The translations under genes and the position numbers were made by a program. From assembly GCF_032854445.1 (NCBI RefSeq), contig NC_088307.1, forward strand, positions 22,628,001 through 22,692,000: a stretch of DNA of 64,000 bases, read 5' to 3'. The notes below the pieces were generated by a model. The model was not told where the DNA came from. It was given only the letters and a program-made list of their open reading frames with translations, and searched no databases. Each line of letters opens with the position of its first letter. Positions within the stretch are counted from its first letter, which is position 1. Positions 49,901 through 61,680 of this stretch are shown here, in pieces. This stretch comes from Liolophura sinensis (Eukaryota; Mollusca; Polyplacophora; Chitonida; Chitonidae).

Positions 49901-52900
49901 CGACGATGGTATTCCTGATGATGAAGATGACCCTATCCCAGTGAACAACAACAATGATGGCGAGCCGGCGATACGGGACTCCCAGAACAACAGTGGAGAA
50001 GCAACCAATGGTGATGAGGATGACATAGGTGCAAGGGCAGGACCATCCAATGAAAGTAGGGGAGACAGCTCTAAGCCAGGTTCCTCCAATCAAGCAGCAG
50101 GAGATCCGATGGACATCAATGGACAAGAACGTAAAGAAATTCCTAATGATGGAAGTGATGGATCTAATGATGGCTCCCCAAACTGCTCGAGTTCTTCAGC
50201 ACAGCTTCCAGCTGAAGATGATCAAGGACAATCATCGATTTCAGGGCTGATCCAAAATGATTCTAATTCCACGACTGAACAGTCTCAGGGTACCTCTTCT
50301 AGTTTATGTGCTGAAGAAACTAATGTTAAACCACCAGGTGCTACAAGGAATGAACAAAATCCAGCTACAACCCAGAAAACTGACGAGAAGGAATGTGACG
50401 ATGTACCCACAGCTTCTACACCTTCTAAGAGCGATGTATGTTCAACCCCAGCTGGGACAACTACTGAACCCGGCTGCAGCTGTGTCGTTTGTAAGCCAGA
50501 AGGTAGCCCAGTACAGCAGTTAGGGGTCTACCTGACCAAGCCTAATGGCACACCTTTGGAGGGCCAAGGGCCTCCAAGAACAACATTTCAAGGGCTCGGG
50601 GCTCATAGTAGACCTAACAAGCCCCTCTGTGTGAACCTGCCTCAGCCAGCGCCAAATTCTATGGGAACTGACCCTTGGACTTGCAATCCCACAGAAATGT
50701 GGGACAGAAATGCTGCAATCAGTGCAAGACCTGAACACCCGATGACCTCAGATAAGAATCAAAACCAGGACAGCATGCCCAAGGGCTCTTCGTCTGTGTG
50801 TGCAGATGCTACAACTTTTGCCACAAATTGTACGTCTTCAGGAACAAATTCCACACCTTTAAACACAAACTATCAACAGCAAGTTAGTTACACAACTTCC
50901 AACACCAATTTCACACCTTCAAGCTCACATTCATCACCTTTAGAAACAAACTTCAGACCTTCTCAATCAACTTCCATACCTACTTATTTAGATTCAAATT
51001 GCATGCTGAACATAGTCTCCAAACCAGATACATGTCATCTGGAACCAAAAAACTGTGTTGACCTCCAGCCAACCCAAACAACTTCCTTGGAACAGCCCAT
51101 GATGTCTACCTCTCAGAGAATGCATGCTTCTCAAACAAACCCAAATTCTCAGCAAAAAGAACTGATGGTGATGCAGCAAAGACAGAATGCTAGCAGTGCC
51201 AAGGCAGTCAACAAAGGAAGAGTTCCTAGAGCTAGTGCAGAGCCTTCGATGATAAGGATGGCCGACAGTACTGAAGGTTTCGAGTTTCCAACAACCAGTT
51301 CATCAACCAGTTCGACATTGGTGGATAGGCGTGATGAGGAGAATGGCCCACCCAAGCGCAAATGCCGGAAAACTGAGGATAAGACTCATATTGAAAGTAA
51401 AGGGGATTTGTCCCCTGATGAAGCTGTATTGGATGGGTCCCCTTTTGCGGCTGTAATAGACGGGTCCCCTGTTGAAGATGTGGTGGATGGGTCTCCTGTT
51501 GAAGCTGTAATGGATGAATCCCCTGTTGAATCTGTAATGGATGAGTCCCCAGTTGAAGATGTGGTGGATAGGTCTCCTGTTGAAGGTGTAATGGATAAAT
51601 CCCCTGTTGAAGCTGTAATGGATGAGTCCCCAGTTGAAGATGTGGTGGATAGGTCTCCTGTTAAAGCTGTAATGGATGAATCCCCTGTTAAAGCTGTAAT
51701 GGATGGGTCCCCTGTTGAAACTGTAATGGATGGGCCTTCTATTGAAGATGTGATGGGTGGATCCCTTGTTGAAGCTGTTATTGATGTACCCGCTGTAGCT
51801 TCATCTTCTAGTCAAGGTCCTCATAAGATAATTCACAGCTCTTCCAGCTCCTCCTCAGCTGGTGTTAGTCAACTGCATGAAGAATATCGCAGATCTGCTG
51901 TCAAAGGGAAAAGTAAATACAAGGGAAAGGGAAAAGGCAAAGGGAAGAGGTCTGAAGACAAGGTTCTGAAGGATCTTGAACAATGCTTTGAAATTTCTCA
52001 GGAAAATGAGAAGCCTGCTTCTGCATGCCTTAAGCAGATGTCAGATGAAACGTTTGATACAGGTGGTATGGGGATTGACTTTGACATGGACTCGACCAGC
52101 AGTTCTTGGTCGTTCACAGAAGGGCTTGTTTCCTGTACTCCAGAGCCCGAGAAACTTTGTCCAGGATCATGGGATGGCTGTAAAGATGATGGGGTAGGGC
52201 CATTTGCTAGTGTGCAGGAAACTCAAGGTCAAAATTTGCCAGCAGGTCAAAGTTCTTGTATCCTGGCAAAAAATGAGGCAGACCTTCAAACAGCAGAGAA
52301 CCAGCCACCATATGACAATGAAATTGTTGAGCCTGTGAAAAAAGTAACGATAAGTGGTGATACGTGCAGTGCATTTGTGTTGACAGAGTCGGAATTTGAA
52401 GCTCAAAGTGGCAACAGTAGTATTATGATAGAAAATGGAACTCTGAAGTTGTCCAAGGAAGGCAGTCTGGATTGCACGGCCAGGTCTTCCGGATTGTCAC
52501 AAAATTTTGAACAAGGCCAGTCTTCACAAACCTCGGGATATGATTTGTCAGAGTTTAACAGCAGCCCACAGCCCAAATCTCCATCTTCTACTAGAATAAA
52601 TGACTTGCCAAAGGGAAGAAACTCACAGTTGACCAACTGTGGGTCGAGCACGAGCAAAGTGAACAAGGGCAAAAGCTTGAAAGGGAAAAAGCGAAGCTTC
52701 GTGAAACATTCCAGTGGGAAAGTGTCCCAGTCTTGCCAAGCTGTCAGCGAAGAAATCAGAGAAACGACAAAAAAAGCCAAGGAAAATGAAGACATGGGGC
52801 GGTCTCCGTCAGCGCGGAGAGCCTCCAGTATATATTTTGGGACTTCATCCTCGACTTCAATGGACAAGCCCACGGTTGGGAAAGGAGATGATGGAATTAA

Positions 52901-55900
52901 TGGCACCAACCTTGTGTCAGGTCAGCCTGCTCCAAGTCAGTGCAGTCAGACCGTGAAACGACCGCTGAGAAAACCCAACACGTGCGACCAGGCGACTAGC
53001 ACCAGTGATCCTGTCATTGAAGATGACCATGTTCAGGTAAGGTACAAGGTATATCTGTGTCAGAGGTTAACAACGGGTTGTAGGTTGACTAGCGGTTCTA
53101 AGCAACTGGATCAACAAAGTTGACCTACGCCTAACACTTTTTTTTAAGATTTTGAGGCAACTTTTTTAAACGACCTCCTTGAGCATTTAACCTTGTCTGA
53201 CTAGATTCAGTCTCAGTGTGGGTAAGTCGAATATGACTGGCGGCAGCTGTCAGCTCTGATGTGACTGTTGTATGCGATGCATTAAAATGACCAAACCATG
53301 CTCAACTGTGCTCTGTGTCTTTATGCTTCCTCTACTCATAAACCTATTATCGTTGCATATTAAAAAGACATTTCAGCCAAGATTCTTCTGTTGATAAATG
53401 AAATGACCAGCCCTATGGCTTAGTTGGTAGAGCTTCCGCTTTGGGGGCGGTAGATCCAGGGTCAATCCTGGTTTGGTTCAGCATTAAGGGGATAGTGCAA
53501 CGACTAGTTGACCCCATGTCAGTATGTTGGCTTGGGCTGAGCAGCTTTCTTGCCTTCGGTAAGGCAACTGAGTTAAGCAGCACTAGATAAAAGAGCAGTG
53601 GGAATCCATCCTGCAACAAGGAGGCACATTACATGTACATGCACCCTAAGGACTCTTTCGTTGTCATATAACAGAAAAATTGTTAAAGCCAACGTTAAAC
53701 CCCAAGCACTCAATCACTCTGTTGATGAATGGAAGAAGGGAGGTGTCCTGTCCAGCACATCTTGCCTTCATTCATATACATGTGTGTACTATGCGTGAAT
53801 TTTTTCAGATCTTCAAATAATCCTGCTAATACTATGTGCTTACAGAAACAAAATTTTTGGCCATTTCCAGACAAATTCCTTGAGTCACATCATTTTTTTA
53901 GAGAGACATCATTTTTCCTGGAGTGGGGTAATGTGCAGTGTCTTCAATCACACAAAAGCTTATTCACGGATGACTCAGTTTTCTGAGCAGGAGACATCAT
54001 CTGGAGTTTTGTGAAGTCGGAGTAGTGTCAAATGGGGTAACATGACGTCACACCAAGAATTTGTACAGAAATGACTGAACATTTTGTTATTTGCACTGAA
54101 TTGTACTACATACTACAATGAAATGTGTGTGCACGGGAATGGCACTTTAAGAGATAAACTCTAAATTGTGACATGAAAACACCAATCTAATACATGTACT
54201 TATGAAATGAAAATACTCTATATTCCAGGTTCTTACAATTCGTTCCAGAAGTTTGGTGACTTTAACCTTACACTGTGTTGGAGTTACTGATGTTTTTCTA
54301 CAAGACTGTCCATCATTAGCAACCATCCAGGGTAAGTCAGATTAAGTATAAATTCTTGGTACTTATACTGTCTACATTCAATGAGCAGTTGGTTTCCTCC
54401 AGGTTCTACCCAGTTTTTTTTCACACCATATTGCTGGCCGCCATTGTTGAAATGAAATATTCTTGAGTACCCAGTAAAATAAGCAATTTGACTTTTTCTT
54501 ATGTATATATATGTATTTCTTGAATATTGAGGAAAGATTTCTAGAAGTTTTCTTTGTTGTAGAATGGAAATGAATAATGATCATCCCAAATATTGAAATC
54601 CTAAAATAAGATTTAAAGGTATGAAATGTACTAGATACCATGTACAAGACACTGTAGAACACCTTGAAAAAGGGTAAATTACAAGTAGCCATTTATGCGT
54701 TGGAAATCATGAATATTTGCATGAATCGAAGTCATCTTTTGACTTTTTAATTTGAGGTCATCATCATTCTTTTGAGCTCTTTAAAGTGAGTGAATGACTG
54801 AACATGTTGATCCCTGTGTAGTATGTAAAGTTAAAACAGTATGATTGATACCACAGTGTTGTGTAACTGCATACTGTACATGTATGTTATATTCTTGAGA
54901 AAAGTTACCATGGCCGTAATGAAATGTTCAGCGTACCTCTGCCATGTATCTGTGGTTATTGGCTACATTGAGGTAGTTCATGGTGACAGACAGACATCCT
55001 TAACATGTCTGGAATTTTATTTTACAGGAACGTCGTGTCGCGTGTTGAAGAAAATTAACATTAACAGAGCTCCAAAATTGTCTCGAGTCACATTCGCCCA
55101 GTGTAAGAAACTAGACGAGAGACACCTCGTGACAGAAGTCTGCAAGCAGCCTAGCTGTGAAAGTCGGACTATTTTTATACGGCCACTGAAAGAGGTAATT
55201 GTTCTTCATTACACATGGCCCGCTGTCATAGATATTCATCAGCCCTTTTACTCAGAACTTGCCTTAGTCCATTTACTCAGAACTTACCTTAGTCCATTTA
55301 CTCTGAACTCCCCTTAGTCCATTTACTCAGAACTTACCGTAGTCAATTTACTCTGAACTCCCCTTAGTCCATTTACTCAGAACTTACCGTAGTCCATTTA
55401 CTCTGAACTCCCCTTAGTCCATTTACTCAGAACTTACCGTAGTCCATTTACTCTGAACTCCCCTTAGTCCATTTACTCAGAACTTACCGTAGTCCATTTA
55501 CTCTGAACTCCCCTTAGTCCATTTACTCAGAACTTACCGTAGTCCATTTACTCTGAACTCCCCTTAGTCCATTTACTCAGAACTTACCGTAGTCCATTTA
55601 CTCTGAACTCCCCTTAGTCCATTTACTCAGAACTTACCGTAGTCCATTTACTCTGAACTCCCCTTAGTCCATTTACTCAGAACTCCCATTAGTCCATTTA
55701 CTCAGAACTTACCGTAGTCCATTTACTCTGAACTCCCCTTAGTCCATTTACTCAGAACTTACCATAGTCCATTTACTCTGAACTCCCCTTAGTCCATTTA
55801 CTCAGAACTTGCCTTATAAACGTGAGCCCTTGAAATATACTATTAATTCTTTTGAAAGTGAGTATGATGTAAATCACAACCAGCCGAATAAGAACACCAG

Positions 55901-58900
55901 TCAGTACATGCATAGTTAACTAATAATAAATACCTAAAATTTCATCCAAATGTATGTTAAAGGCAAATAAAATATCATAAAATATTACTTTTTTCTGAAA
56001 CTTTCCAGTAGGGTGTCATCATAGTAGGACGTCCAAACAAACCTGAAACACCTTTCTAAGACAAATATAATTTGCAGTCCTATTGTCTAGAAATATCAAC
56101 ACGACCTGGAATACGTCCTTGTGTTTTAGGTAGTTTATAAATCTAGCAGTTATCCTGAGTTGAGTGATCATTGTTTAGATGTCTTTCACACATGTGTGGC
56201 CAATCCTCTGTCTGTGTCTGTTTTATAGCTGCACATGGAGCCCCTGGAGAGATATCTATTCAGGACGTCAGGGTTAGACTACCACATGTGCCTGGTGAAG
56301 GACAACAGCCCCACCCCAGCCAGCACGATGTACAACAGAACCAGGGTCGGCGACTGGGATGATCTCCTACACAGGATCAGCTAGTCAGTATTAGCCGGGG
56401 GGTTGGGGTGGGTGGGAGGAGGGGGGTCAACTAGTCAGTATTAATGAGGGGAGGGGGATCAGCTTGTCAGTATTACTGAGGGGAGAGGGATCAGCTTGTC
56501 AGTATTACTGAGGGGAGAGGGATCAGCTTGTCAGTATTACTGAGGGGAGAGGGATCAGCTTGTCAGTATTACTGAGGGGAGAGGGATCAGCTTGTCAGTA
56601 TTAATGAGGGGAGAGGGATCAGCTTGTCAGTATTACTGAGGGGAGAGGGATCAGCTTGTCAGTATTACTGAGGGGAGGGGGGTCAGCTTGTCAGTATTAC
56701 TGAGGGGAGAGGGATCAGCTTGTCAGTATTAATGAGGGGAGAGGGATCAGCTTGTCAGTATTACTGAGGGGAGAGGGATCAGCTTGTCAGTATTACTGAG
56801 GGGAGGGGGATCAGCTTGTCAGTATTACTGAGGGGAGAGGGATCAGCTTGTCAATATTACTGAGGGGAGAGGGATCAGCTTGTCAGTATTACTGAGGGGA
56901 GGGGGATCAGCTTGTCAGTATTAATGAGGGGAGAGGGATCAGCTTGTCAGTATTAATGAGGGGAGAGGGATCAGCTTGTCAGTATTAATGAGGGGAGAGG
57001 GATCAGCTTGTCAGTATTAATGAGGGGAGGGGGATCTGCTTGTCATTATTACTGAGGGGAGGGGGATCAGCTTGTCAGTATTACTGAGGGGAGGGGGATC
57101 AGCTTGTCAGTATTACTGAGGGGAGAGGGATCAGCTTGTCAGTATTAATGAGGGGAGAGGGATCAGCTTGTCAGTATTAATGAGGGGAGAGGGATCAGCT
57201 TGTCAGTATTAATGAGGGGAGAGGGATCAGCTTGTCAGTATTAATGAGGGGAGAGGGATCATCTTGTCAGTATTAATGAGGGGAGGGGGATCAGCTTGTC
57301 AGTATTACTGAGGGGAGAGGGATCAGCTTGTCAGTATTACTGAGGGGAGAGGGATCAGCTTGTCAGTATTACTGAGGGGAGAGGGATCAGCTTGTCAGTA
57401 TTAATGAGGGGAGGGGGATCAGCTTGTCAGTATTAATGAGGGGAGAGGGATCAGCTTGTCAGTATTAATGAGGGGAGAGGGATCAGCTTGTCAGTATTAA
57501 TGACGGGAGAGGGATCAGCTTGTCAGTATTAATGAGGGGAGGGGGATCAGCTTGTCAGTATTACTGAGGGGAGAGGGATCAGCTCCTCAGTATCAACGGT
57601 TCTGTAGGGTGACACTGTTCAATCAGTTAGTCTGTATCAGGGCCGTGTGTGAGGGCCCGGATGGGTGGGTGGGGGAGGTGGGGAGAGCGCAAGGTTGAGG
57701 TGGAAAGGTGTGGCCAGATCAGCTAGTGTGGCAGTTTCTGGTGGGTGGCCTCTAACACAGGATCAGTTAGTCTGTATCAGGGCCGTGTGTGAGGGCCCGG
57801 ATGGGTGGGTGGGGGAGGTGGGGAGAGCGCAAGGTTGAGGTGGAAAGGTGTGGCAATATCAGCTAGTGTGGCAGTTTCTGGTGGGTGGTATCTAACACAG
57901 GATCAGTTAGTCTGTATCAGGGCCGTGTGTGAGGGCCCGGATGGGTGGGTGGGGGAGGTGGGGAGAGCGCAAGGTTGAGGTGGAAAGGTGTGGCAATATC
58001 AGCTAGTGTGGCAGTTTCTGGTGGGTGGCCTCTAACACAGGATCAGTTAGTCTGTATCAGGGCCGTGTGTGAGGGCCCGGATGGGTGGGTGGGGGAGGTG
58101 GGGAGAGCGCAAGGTTGAGGTGGAAAGGTGTGGCCAGATCAGCTAGTGTGGCAGTTTCTGGTGGGTGACCTCTAACACAGGATCAGTTAGTCTGTATCAG
58201 GGCCGTGTGTGAGGGCCCGGATGGGTGGGTGGGGGAGGTGGGGAGAGCGCAAGGTTGAGGTGGAAAGGTGTGGCAATATCAGCTAGTGTGGCAGTTTCTG
58301 GTGGGTGGTATCTAACACAGGATCAGTTAGTCTGTATCAGGGCCGTGTGTGAGGGCCCGGATGGGTGGGTGGGGGAGGTGGGGAGAGCGCAAGGTTGAGG
58401 TGGAAAGGTGTGGCAATATCAGCTAGTGTGACAGTTTCTGGTGGGTGGTATCTAACACAGGATCAGTTAGTCTGTATCAGGGCCGTGTGTGAGGGCCCGG
58501 ATGGGTGGGTGGGGGAGTGGGAAGAGCTCAAGGTTGAGGTGGAAAGGTGTGGCAAGATCAGCTAGTGTGACAGTTTCTGGTGGGTGGCCTCTAACACAGG
58601 ATCAGTTAGTCTGTACCAGGGCCGTGTGTGAGGGCCCGGATGGGTGGGTGGGGGAGGGGGGGAGAGCGCAAGGTTGAGGTGGAAAGGTGTGGCAAGATCA
58701 GCTAGTGTGGCAGTTTCTGGTGGGTGGCCTCTAACACAGGATCAGTTAGTCTGTCCTTAAGAACCTTGAGAGTAATGGAGCCGCTAATCTTGCTTTTTTG
58801 TTCATCCTAACTCATTGAGCGTTTATTTTCATTTTTTTTCAGTGACCTAACCTATCCTCCGTGGGATTTCCCACTGGCCAATGGGAAGCGAAATCGACAG

Positions 58901-61038
58901 GGAAACACTAGATACCCCTGGGGACGAAGAATCTATAACATGCAAGGTGCAACAAACTTAGTAATACATGTGTGAGAGCCAGGATCACCAAGTTGTCAAA
59001 AGATCAAAGTCTTAACTGTGCTTCAGGGGCCTCCGTGGCTCAGTCGGTTAAAGCGCTAGCGCAGCGTAATGACCCAGGAGTCTCTCACCAATGCGGTCGC
59101 TGTGAGTCCAGCTCATGCTGGCGGCCGTACGTGAGAAGGTCTGGCAGCAACCTGCGGATGGTCGTGGGTTTCCCCCGGGCTGTGCCCGGTTTCCACCCAC
59201 CATAATGCTGGCCGCCGTCGTATAAGTGAAATATTCTTGAGTACGGCGTAAAACACCAATCAAAAAAAAAAAAAAAAAAAAAAAAAAACTGTGCTTCAAG
59301 GTCCTGACCTCAAGGTCATGAAGTGATCTTAAGACTTAAGTCAAAATTTCAAATCATCTTAAACTTGTTATTTCTGTTGTAACAAGGTCAAAATATTGCA
59401 TGACAGTGTAAATTCTGGATAAGTTATTATGCAACAAAATTCAGCTACAGAATGGAAAGGAACATAACAAAGTTTGTGATTAATATTTTGGCTTAAGTCT
59501 AAGAAAGCTTCATGATCACAGTTTTGAATCCCAGGTTCATTCTCGAGATGGTCAATTACATTTTTGCATGATGCTTTGCTGACGGTACAGGCCATGCAAG
59601 GCCAGATTGGCCTGGTTTCTTATACTGTGACTGGCTGAGGTGTCATGGCTGTCATGCGTCACTGTGACATATTAATAGGTTTATATTGAATGAACCTGGG
59701 CAGATGTGGATGTTCTGTTTTGCTTGGCCCAGAGCTTGAGAGCTAATGCTTTGTCCATGCAAAAATAGAAACACATCAGCCCATATTTATGAAATAAATT
59801 ATTTGGTACACACCAAACATCAATCATGCAGCAAAAGTGCAAAACTTTGTCTCCAAAGATGAAAATTTGACACAAAAATGACAAAAAAAATTTTGGCGCA
59901 TAATGACTATTAGCTACAGAGAAACACATGGCAGTAAGCATTTATTCCACATGAAAGTGACAAACTTTTGTTTTTTTTTTTATTTTGGTGAGCAGGTAGA
60001 AATGCTGATGATAGCACCTGGGATTTGATGACAGATATTCCCTGGTTACGGTTGCTCTCTGAATGCCCTGATATCAGCAGTTCTGATGTCAGGGGCTCAA
60101 ATCTATCAGCTGCAGATCACAAAGGTATGTAACACGATACAGTGAATGGATGATCCTTGACAAATGTTATAACTACCCCTTCAGTGCTGTCCTGGGTAAA
60201 CTATATTCCTCAAGCTGGAGACAGTCACCCTGGTATTTAGCTTGCTGTACAAAGTATACATTGTACTGTATGTAGATGATCTCTGAAAAAGGCTGGCCTC
60301 ACCCTTCCAGTGGTCTTCTGGGTGAACCGTTTATTCAGTGTCGGGTGTTCAATAACAGGGATAGCAGTGTTAAAGTAAATGTTAGAGGTGGTGCCTTAAA
60401 AAGTACTGCAGGTATTGAGCTTAGGCGTGTATGTAGAGCACAGTAACACGAGGGGGATCTTCCATCATAGAGGTTCTTGGTGCATGTTAATTACCATATA
60501 TTTAAGAAATAATGTTCCTGCTATGGGTGTCTAGCGGCAGTTTTATAGTCAATAAGGTTAATGACGTTATTGTTTTAATAAAACAGAAAAATGTTGTTTA
60601 ATTTATGAACTTCTGCTTAAAAAATTACATTACAGTAATGTAACTCATCAGCATGTTTCAAGTGACACATTTTCCTTGATGCATTCACCTGATAGGTATT
60701 TTTGTTTTTGAAGAGTAATTGTTGGCATTAAAAAGTATCATTTTTACAGCCTATATGTGATTTTGAAAGTATATACCAAACTTTGGATGAAATACTATGG
60801 TTGTTTTGTTTTAAACAGTCATTGTTTGTAATTCTGTACAATATGTTATCTCCTTGCAGAGGGATTGTATTGCCGAAAGGCCAAAGGTCACAAGACCATC
60901 ACAGATGTAATGAAGATGATCTCTGAGCAAGTCGTTGAACTGCGAGAGGCGAAAGTTCCACTGTATCACCAATCTGTGATTGTGTACATTAACACAAGTG
61001 ACATGAATGGGATGCCTACACCGGATATGTATTTCTGA
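43921..61038 (+). CDS. FBXO38: F-box only protein 38 orthologue
   Basis: Twelve coding exons join in frame to 5,514 nt, 1,837 residues: 43921-44788, 45444-45579, 46011-46141, 47181-47354, 48676-48829, 49823-53036, 54229-54331, 55028-55194, 56229-56383, 58843-58946, 59996-60124, 60860-61038. The F-box is at about residues 43-85 ([20 protein letters not shown]), followed by LRR-like segments. Stretches recognisably shared with vertebrate FBXO38 are [87 protein letters not shown] and the C-terminal SVIVYI. The vertebrate protein is a substrate receptor of SCF (CUL1-SKP1) E3 ligases, reported to target PD-1 and to co-activate KLF7. It has about 1,190 residues; the extra length here is in exon 6 (residues 488-1559), a low-complexity Ser/Asn/Gln-rich region with basic clusters ([18 protein letters not shown]). 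The exon-9 donor is the non-consensus CTA|GTCAGT, chosen because it keeps frame and homology. The ATG context (AACCATGG) is good. Confidence 0.93.
46450..46710 (-). mobile_element. Full-length SINE-A copy
   Basis: Complete from TTTATTTAATGGATTGGTG to ACTGAACCATGGAGGCCCC, in FBXO38 intron 3. Confidence 0.88.
47862..48011 (-). mobile_element. SINE-A 3' part
   Basis: Tail and core up to CTTCCCACGTA, head missing, in FBXO38 intron 4. Confidence 0.85.
48426..48520 (+). mobile_element. SINE-A middle fragment
   Basis: TGTGTGAAGGTCTGCCAGCA to CTGGCCACCATCATATA, 155 bp before FBXO38 exon 5. Confidence 0.7.
49017..49124 (+). mobile_element. SINE-A 3' part
   Basis: ACCAGCAACCTGCAGATGGC to AAATAAATAAATG, with a disturbed core, in FBXO38 intron 5. 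Confidence 0.7.
49823..53036 (+). other. FBXO38: Giant FBXO38 exon 6 encoding the disordered middle region
   Basis: One 3,214-nt exon encodes residues 488-1559. It opens with the conserved [18 protein letters not shown] and closes with the conserved [13 protein letters not shown] before a GTAAGG donor. Between them the protein is rich in Ser, Asn, Gln, Thr and Pro, with acidic runs (DDEDDP), basic nuclear-localisation-like clusters and the decapeptide array. No fold is recognisable. The vertebrate protein has a shorter acidic/Ser-rich linker in the same place. Confidence 0.85.
51406..51790 (+). repeat. FBXO38: In-frame 30-bp coding minisatellite in FBXO38
   Basis: About 13 copies of a 10-residue unit resembling [10 protein letters not shown] follow one another at roughly residues 1016-1143. 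Variants include [10 protein letters not shown] and [10 protein letters not shown]. The unit length is a multiple of three, so copy number can change without a frameshift. Edge units ([18 protein letters not shown]) are the most diverged. Confidence 0.9.
53407..53718 (+). mobile_element. SINE-B copy
   Basis: Head TATGGCTTAGTTGGTAGAGC, B box GGTCAATCCTGG, tail AACCCCAAGCACTCAATCAC, in FBXO38 intron 6. Confidence 0.85.
54390..54487 (+). mobile_element. Diverged SINE-A 3' part
   Basis: TTGGTTTCCTCCAGG, core with ATTGCTGGCCGCCATTG, and an altered tail; in FBXO38 intron 7. Confidence 0.6.
55245..55812 (+). repeat. 50-bp dimeric array in FBXO38 intron 8
   Basis: Two 25-bp half-units alternate: CCATTTACTCAGAACTTACC + GTAGT and CCATTTACTCTGAACTCCCC + TTAGT, about 11 dimers. 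It starts about 50 bp after the exon 8 donor. Unlike the arrays further on, its unit does not resemble the neighbouring exon. Confidence 0.92.
56376..57592 (+). repeat. 32-bp G-rich array carrying copies of the exon 9 splice-donor region
   Basis: About 37 units of 32 bp (GGGATCAGCTTGTCAGTATT plus ACTGAGGGGAGA, with C/A and A/G variants). The first unit is the exon 9 border itself (GGATCAGCTAGTCAGTATTA, 56374-56393), so each later unit carries a TTGTCAGT resembling the true donor TAGTCAGT. Units also carry GGGG runs. Lies wholly in FBXO38 intron 9. Confidence 0.92.
57621..58750 (+). repeat. 140-bp satellite, about 8 nearly identical copies
   Basis: Period 140 bp, judged by GATCAGTTAG at 57761, 57901, 58041, 58181, 58321, 58461 and later one base shorter. 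Units differ at only a few sites. Each holds CTAACACAGGATCAGTTAGT, close to the exon 9 end CTACACAGGATCAGCTAGT, and a second ATCAGCTAGTGTGG. G-rich. Lies in FBXO38 intron 9 right after the 32-bp array. Confidence 0.92.
59027..59288 (+). mobile_element. Full-length SINE-A copy with a pure poly(A) end
   Basis: Nearly consensus from GGGGCCTCCGTGGCTCAGTC to CACCAATC, then an uninterrupted run of about 26 A. The clean sequence and uniform tail suggest a recent insertion into FBXO38 intron 10. Confidence 0.92.
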
Positions 61039-61680
61039 TCAACTGTGTGAGGGTTTCAGTGAAGGGGATGCCTACACCGGATATGTATTTCTGATCAGCA
61101 GTGTGAGGGTTCAGCGTGAACGGGACGCCTACACCGGATTTGTACTTCTGATTGGCTGTGTGAGGGTTTCAAAGTCAAGGGGATGCCTACACCAGATATG
61201 TATTTCTGATCAGCTGTGTGAGGGTTCAACGTGAACGGGACGCCTACACCGGATTTGTATTTCTGATCGGCTGTGTGAGGGTTTCAAAGTCAAGGGGATG
61301 CCTACACCGGATATGTATTTCTGATCAGCTGTGTGAGGGTTCAACGTGAAGGGGATGCCTACACCGGATATGTATTTCTGATCAGCTGTGTGAGGGTTCA
61401 ACGTGAAGGGGATACCTACACCGGATATGTATTTCTGATCAGCTGTGTGAGGGTTCAACGTGAACGGGACGCCTACACCGGATTTGTATTTCTGATCGGC
61501 TGTGTGAGGGTTTCAAAGTCAAGGGGATGCCTACACCGGATATGTATTTCTGATCAGCAGTGTGAGGGTTCAACGTGAAGGGGATGCCTACACCGGATTT
61601 GTTTTTTGATCAGCTGTGTGAGGGCGGGAGATGAATGGGACGCCTACACTGGATTTGTATTTCTGATCAACTGTGTGAGT
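61008..61680 (+). repeat. 57-bp array seeded from the FBXO38 stop-codon region
   Basis: About 12 units of roughly 57 bp, each with GATGCCTACACCGGATATGT and ATTTCTGATCAGCTGTGTGA. The first unit contains the genuine last codons and TGA (61036-61038); later units repeat codons plus stop in the 3' UTR. Variants (GGATTTGTATT) alternate, suggesting higher-order units. Confidence 0.92.

Noticed and set aside
52403-52909. Antisense 168-codon frame within FBXO38 exon 6
   Set aside because: Low-complexity shadow of the sense coding strand; sense frame is open for 3.2 kb and flanked by conserved FBXO38 segments.
49823-53036. Exon 6 as an independent intronless gene
   Set aside because: Its ends carry conserved FBXO38 sequence that continues in frame across canonical splice sites on both sides.
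56376-57592. Regular direct repeats resembling a CRISPR array
   Set aside because: Units are contiguous with no unique spacers, and the DNA is eukaryotic; these are minisatellites.
61210-61578. Open frames of about 80 codons on both strands in the 57-bp array
   Set aside because: The 57-bp period is a multiple of three, so frames stay open by repetition; they lie in the FBXO38 3' UTR.
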